Assembly: GCA_910588375.1 (NCBI GenBank) | Contig: CAJUQA010000003.1 | Coordinates: 186,001-250,000 of the forward strand | From: an uncultured Odoribacter sp. | GTDB lineage: Bacteria; Bacteroidota; Bacteroidia; Bacteroidales; Marinifilaceae | Length of the DNA stretch: 64,000 bases | Reading direction: 5' to 3' | Shown here: positions 60,073-64,000 of the stretch, one piece after another | Numbering within the stretch: position 1 is the stretch's first letter | How the letters are laid out: each line of letters begins with the position of its first letter | The notes under the pieces: model-generated | Told to the model about the DNA's origin: nothing | What the model saw: only the letters and a program-made list of their open reading frames with translations | Databases searched by the model: none | Position numbers and translations under genes: made by a program

Positions 60073-60147
60073 GGGTTCTTAGCTCAGTTGGTTCAGAGCA
60101 TCTGGTTTACACCCAGAGGGTCGGGGGTTCGAATCCCTCAGGACCCA
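60073..60147 (+). tRNA. tRNA-Val (anticodon TAC)
   Basis: A complete cloverleaf is present. Acceptor GGGTTCT pairs with AGGACCC (one G-U). The D-arm is AGCTCAGTTGGTTCAGAGC. Anticodon stem TCTGG/CCAGA holds loop TTTACAC, with anticodon TAC at 60108-60110. T-arm GGGGGTTCGAATCCCTC and discriminator A complete it. The CCA end is not encoded. Strong promoter upstream and terminator downstream make it a single-gene unit. Confidence 0.96.
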
Positions 60148-60152
60148 CAAAA

Positions 60153-60180
60153 AAAGAGACTTGAAAAAGTCTCTTTTTTT
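60153..60180 (+). terminator. Rho-independent terminator of tRNA-Val
   Basis: AAAGAGACTT (60153-60162) pairs with AAGTCTCTTT (60167-60176) around a four-base loop, then T run. With A-rich flank it can also serve the converging hydrolase gene. Confidence 0.85.
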
Positions 60181-60182
60181 TA

Positions 60183-61259
60183 TTATTCCCCGACGGCAAT
60201 CATCTCCACCGATTGCTCCTGCACCTTGTCCAGCGGATAAGCCCCATATTTCACTTTCGCAAAATTGATTCCTTTCAAATCAATACAACGAATCGAATTA
60301 TTGTAGGCAGTCTTGTAATACACCCGCCGGTTCGTCAAATCTATCGCCGACGTCCACTGCGTTGCGCTCGGTATATCCGGCACTTCACCGGCAGGCACCT
60401 GAATACCGATAGGTATATCGAAATTATTCAGCAAATGAAAACACTGCTGCACCGTTTCAAAAGCGGTAGCCCGCTGCGGAGCGGTATTCCGGTAAAACGC
60501 AGCCCGCACAAACCGCGACGGCGGTGTTGCATCTCCGGGAATACCGAGAAATCCCGAATTACCGCCTATCGGTTGCAATGTAATCTCCCCCAAACTCCTG
60601 TCGGGCGCACTGCCGGGAAAAAGATTCACATAGTTATTCAAATTCGTCAGATGCCACTCAAAACCAGGAGCATTTGTCAACACCCCCACCGTATTTTCAT
60701 AAAAATGCGGTACACCCTCTACGATCTCCAACACCGCCTGCCTTCCTGAAGGCTCACCCAACCGCCAATGCACAACGGAAGTTGCCTCCAACCCCACAAT
60801 ACGCACCGACGAAAGCGCCGCCTTCACCTCATCAATGCTTGCAAACTGCGACAACATCCAAGCCACTGCCTGCAGATCACCCAGTGTCCGGTCATTCTGT
60901 GCGGGATCATACTTTTCATAACTGCCGTAATGAGGAAAGAAAAACAATCCGGCAGAAAAACCGGCTTCATTCATCCCCTCGGCAATAAACTCCTTCTGCA
61001 CCACTGCCAATCCCACAACACCATACTTTGCCGTAAAACTCAATCCGTTACTCCCCGTCGGCGTAAACGACCTCAACCGCTCCCCGCGGGGAATAATCAC
61101 ATATTCACTCTGCAACACCCCGCGCGACCACTCAATCGTGCGTGCCTGCACATACGCACCGTCCTTCGCCGTCAGCGAAATACCGGTACAGGCAACCCCT
61201 TCAAAAACACTGCCGACCAAAGCGACTAAAACTCCCAATAAAATCTTCATTTTACCCAT
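60183..61259 (-). CDS. Choloylglycine hydrolase-family amidase (bile salt hydrolase-like)
   Basis: The 358-residue Ntn-hydrolase has a signal peptide (ILLGVLVALVGSVFEGVA) ending just before Cys24. That residue becomes the N-terminal nucleophile after processing (CTGISLTAKDGAYVQARTIEW, with the conserved Arg 16 residues on). The late block LTNAPGFEWHLTNLNNY matches the family TN.P.F..QL.NLN.Y. These enzymes deconjugate bile salts or hydrolyse penicillin V and other linear amides; the export signal puts this one in the periplasm. Substrate preference cannot be told from sequence. It is a single gene. Confidence 0.9.
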   Translation of the reverse strand: MGKMKILLGVLVALVGSVFEGVACTGISLTAKDGAYVQARTIEWSRGVLQSEYVIIPRGERLRSFTPTGSNGLSFTAKYGVVGLAVVQKEFIAEGMNEAGFSAGLFFFPHYGSYEKYDPAQNDRTLGDLQAVAWMLSQFASIDEVKAALSSVRIVGLEATSVVHWRLGEPSGRQAVLEIVEGVPHFYENTVGVLTNAPGFEWHLTNLNNYVNLFPGSAPDRSLGEITLQPIGGNSGFLGIPGDATPPSRFVRAAFYRNTAPQRATAFETVQQCFHLLNNFDIPIGIQVPAGEVPDIPSATQWTSAIDLTNRRVYYKTAYNNSIRCIDLKGINFAKVKYGAYPLDKVQEQSVEMIAVGE

Positions 61260-61318
61260 AATGTCATCATTTTATTACATATACATCCTCATACGCTATG
61301 CACAAAACAAAAGATACA

Positions 61319-64000
61319 CTAATTTAACGGAGTTATTTTCACCTGTCCGTGACCAGTATTTCCCGTCATCGTTCCCGTACCTGCCAAATTAGGCATGTTT
61401 AGCAAACTTCCCTTTGTCGTTGTCCACTGATACCCTGCACCGTCAATCATCAACGTATTTGTAAAATACAAACCGGAATAGTGAACTGCCTGTCCCGTAT
61501 GGATAATATTGGAAGACGTCGAAGCGGCACTAATCGCATTACAACCGTTATGCCCCGAAATAAACGAAGAACCGCCGGAACCTGCAGAAGGGCTATAATC
61601 TATGTCATAGCCTGCTGCACCACCATAATATCCGCCCCCTCCACCACCACCGGCATTACTCATACTCCCACCTACACCCCATGCTCCCACCATAGGGCTT
61701 GCTGTAATCCCGTTATTGCTATATCCTCCTGAAGTCTGTGTACCACCCGTTGCATTTGTTATCGACGTATGGGAACTTGAACTACGTAAATAAACGCCAT
61801 CACCTCCTATTAAACCTCCTCCATGTCCCCCATCTCGAACACCCGTACTCCGCCACCAAAATCCACCACCTCCACCGGCAGCTACTATCAAGCGGGATTT
61901 TAAACTTTCAAAATTATTCCAACTTGCACCTATCAAACGAACATCCGTTGCGCCCCCGCCACTTCCACTTGTTACATAATAATTTGCCATTCCCATACCC
62001 CCTCCATTAAAAGAAACATTTCCTCCAGAAATGCCAGCTTGCCCGACGTATATAAAAAAGCTTCGGGATATATTCAACGAAATTTCACCTTTAGCATATC
62101 CTCCATACCCACCATTTCCTCCGGAAGAAGAACCACCTACAGCTCCCCAAGCCTCTATCCTATATCTTCCTGCTGGCAAAACGACACACTGTGCCGCACC
62201 TGTATAACCAAACGTCGTAGTAGAAGACAAAATCAGCGTATTCGTTATCTGTATCTTCGTCGTAAAAACATCCGGACAACCTTCCATACTACCCTCTAAT
62301 GTATATATCCCATTCCCTGTCAGATTGGCCACCAATAAATCACTTCCATCCTCTACCACAAAAGCATTCGGATTCTCTTTTATTCTCCACGTGTTTTTCA
62401 TCCCTGTCCACCGGTGCGGTATCGCAATAGGACAAGGGTCGAATGTATAAGAGGATGCCACAAACGGCTCCGGCAAGACAATCACCGTCACTTGATTACT
62501 CTCTGCCACACCCATGGCACAAATCCCCGTGCGTTTAAAAGTGTACACAACAGGGGCAGTAGTTTTATTTTCGAAATGTTCGTACGTTAATGATTCTCCA
62601 GCGGCATTGGCAATAATATCGAATTTGGCTTCCCCCGGTTTCTTGACATACCAGTTGTATTGAAAGCGTACATCGGGAAAGTCGGGACAGGAAGCAGCCA
62701 CAACGTTCAACACATCTGTTTCTCCCCAACAGGCCGTGTCTTGTGACATTTTTATCTCCCCGCCGTCAATCTTAATACCCGAAAGACTATATACTCCGCG
62801 GAATCCTACCGTACTGTCGCGCTGGGTGATGCTGGTAAAATAGTTCATAGCCTCTGTCCGGTCGGAAGTACGTAACAAACTATCAGGAGAGGAAAAGCCG
62901 CCACCACGCACACCATAACTACCAACTGATGTATTCCAATAAGCAGGGTTATACACGCCTGTCCCGGAACTACCGCCATTGAAATTGGGATTACCTACAC
63001 TTACGCACAGCTCTTTCAAATTCCCGCTCATTTCCATGACACCCCAATACGTCCCGCCCGATTGACTTTGGTTGGTAGCAGAAGTACCGAACATTCCGCA
63101 ACGCACAGGACCGTTGATACTGTTCGTCGTACCGCTATTTACATTCTTCAAGTAACTCAATGCTTGTTCTCGTTCATCACCCCGGAAATTTAAGTCACTA
63201 AGAGAAGAAAGGCTGTTCACTCCGTTGTTGGTATTCCAGGCGTATTCCCCTTTATCCGGTACTTGGGGATAGAAGCGTCTGCAAGCCTTTTCGTATTCCA
63301 ATTCACTCATCGGTCGCAAACCACTCCAACTGCAATACGCTATCATATCTTCGATGCTCATGTAATTACAAGCCAACGTCTGACCGTCATCCGTACTGAA
63401 AAGGTCGTTAGCGGGATTGAGGTTATTACCGAACACGACAGGTGTATTTACTTTCCGTTGCTCGATAAACACGATACCGTTCCGGCAATTCGGAGTTTTC
63501 AAGTCCCCGAACACGTAATCACCGCGTTTCATGGTAGCAAAATTATTGTTTGTGACACGCGCTTTCTGTTGGTCCAAGGTCAAGGAATTAAGAAACTCCA
63601 CATACTGCTCCTGACTCGTCTCGTATTTCATTACATAGAATCCGGCATACCCTTTCGGATACGTTGCCCCCAAAGAAACAAAACTGTTATCCCCGTTCAA
63701 ACACACCGTCAAGGCGTCTTCCGAATCCACTGCCACCGGGGAAGCATCCTCCAGCAGGGCTACATCATAAATGACCAAGTAATGTCCCGTCTCCCGGAAA
63801 CGATAATAACGGTACGCACCCGGATTCGTGATTTTATGCTTGCTCAGAGTCTGACTCCACATCGAACCGTTACCGCTCCACAAGGTCGACCAACTCGAGC
63901 CGTCATTACTGCCCTCCACATAATAACCCGAACCTGCATAATGCGTGCGGATAGTGAAATAACGCATTGTTTTCGCTTCCCCGAAATCCACCGTAAACCA
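61319..64000 (-). CDS. Large surface protein with SUMF1 and glycine-rich domains (5' end outside window)
   Basis: At least 893 residues are present, with the N-terminus beyond the right edge; a GTG at 63991 is inside the frame and not a real start. In order: a discoidin-like piece (WFTVDFGEAKTMRYFTI), then a formylglycine-generating-enzyme-like (SUMF1) domain at about residues 120-400 (FYVMKYETSQEQYVEFLN, IAYCSWSGLRPMSELEYEKACR, GVMEMSGNLKELCVSVG, GVRGGGFSS). Ig/PKD-like modules follow. Last is a C-terminal glycine-rich domain of the ALK/LTK type (GGNGGYGGYAKGEI, AAGGGGGFWW, NAGGGGGGGYYGGAAGYD). It is probably displayed on the cell surface. Function unknown. Confidence 0.88.
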   Translation of the reverse strand, partial: WFTVDFGEAKTMRYFTIRTHYAGSGYYVEGSNDGSSWSTLWSGNGSMWSQTLSKHKITNPGAYRYYRFRETGHYLVIYDVALLEDASPVAVDSEDALTVCLNGDNSFVSLGATYPKGYAGFYVMKYETSQEQYVEFLNSLTLDQQKARVTNNNFATMKRGDYVFGDLKTPNCRNGIVFIEQRKVNTPVVFGNNLNPANDLFSTDDGQTLACNYMSIEDMIAYCSWSGLRPMSELEYEKACRRFYPQVPDKGEYAWNTNNGVNSLSSLSDLNFRGDEREQALSYLKNVNSGTTNSINGPVRCGMFGTSATNQSQSGGTYWGVMEMSGNLKELCVSVGNPNFNGGSSGTGVYNPAYWNTSVGSYGVRGGGFSSPDSLLRTSDRTEAMNYFTSITQRDSTVGFRGVYSLSGIKIDGGEIKMSQDTACWGETDVLNVVAASCPDFPDVRFQYNWYVKKPGEAKFDIIANAAGESLTYEHFENKTTAPVVYTFKRTGICAMGVAESNQVTVIVLPEPFVASSYTFDPCPIAIPHRWTGMKNTWRIKENPNAFVVEDGSDLLVANLTGNGIYTLEGSMEGCPDVFTTKIQITNTLILSSTTTFGYTGAAQCVVLPAGRYRIEAWGAVGGSSSGGNGGYGGYAKGEISLNISRSFFIYVGQAGISGGNVSFNGGGMGMANYYVTSGSGGGATDVRLIGASWNNFESLKSRLIVAAGGGGGFWWRSTGVRDGGHGGGLIGGDGVYLRSSSSHTSITNATGGTQTSGGYSNNGITASPMVGAWGVGGSMSNAGGGGGGGYYGGAAGYDIDYSPSAGSGGSSFISGHNGCNAISAASTSSNIIHTGQAVHYSGLYFTNTLMIDGAGYQWTTTKGSLLNMPNLAGTGTMTGNTGHGQVKITPLN

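Noticed and set aside
63989..63991. GTG codon as the start of the large surface protein
   Set aside because: The frame continues to the window edge with discoidin-like sequence (WFTV), so the gene is simply cut by the window.

Overview
The window comes from a member of the phylum Bacteroidota, most likely a gut Bacteroidales. Evidence for this: many genes are preceded by the Bacteroidetes -33/-7 promoter (TTTG, about 19-20 bases, TAnnTTTG). Gene content fits too: WG-repeat lipoproteins, a DUF2807 head-GIN protein, long FtsX-type permeases ending in LK(N/S)E, an Mpi-like serine recombinase, a choloylglycine hydrolase and SUMF1/glycine-rich surface proteins. The genus cannot be fixed from this sequence. 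No rRNA, complete insertion sequence, prophage or CRISPR array was seen; one tRNA-Val(TAC) is present.

Layout. 1-1041: a HigA-type antitoxin and uridine kinase. 1059-9271: an NtrB/NtrC-like sigma54 two-component pair, facing a TolC / HlyD adaptor / GIN-domain operon, then a membrane TPR regulator. 9409-13345: a small secreted protein and a tricorn-like protease. 13443-19581: an accessory region with a Fic protein, a repeat-rich 0.8 kb non-coding stretch with a candidate leader RNA, a WG-repeat lipoprotein, AT-rich genes, mazEF and a decayed hipBST module. 19589-33226: two complete RND efflux operons separated by a serine recombinase, with two TetR regulators heading the second. 33456-56492: two MacB/LolD-type ABC ATPases and seven long two-repeat FtsX/MacB permeases, interrupted by a DAACS symporter, a second TPR regulator, a Cys-rich exported protein and an AlbA_2 regulator. 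56711-64000: HMA protein, M18 aminopeptidase, CysQ, thioesterase, tRNA, a bile-salt-hydrolase-like enzyme, and a surface protein running off the right edge.

The most striking observation ties the first 8 kb to the 33-56 kb block. Five transcription units (TolC operon, first ATPase, two single permeases, and the five-gene permease/ATPase operon) carry a sigma54-like -24/-12 element. Exactly 53 or 55 bases upstream of each lies a tandem pair of 17-bp TGTC-N9-GACA-like half-palindromes, spaced 22 bp apart (21 in one case). The adjacent NtrB/NtrC-like pair is the obvious candidate regulator. Together they look like one dispersed regulon for a tripartite envelope ABC system: outer-membrane channel, adaptor, GIN protein, two ATPases and at least six permeases. 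ATPase and most permeases are made from separate transcripts.

The RND pumps appear to be under separate control: a TetR-type operator (ATAC-N6-GTAT) occurs twice around the TetR genes, and a perfect 17-bp palindrome precedes the other pump. Starts were moved to internal ATGs where promoter elements, family length or signal peptides required it. All functional assignments are by family recognition from sequence alone; no database search was run.
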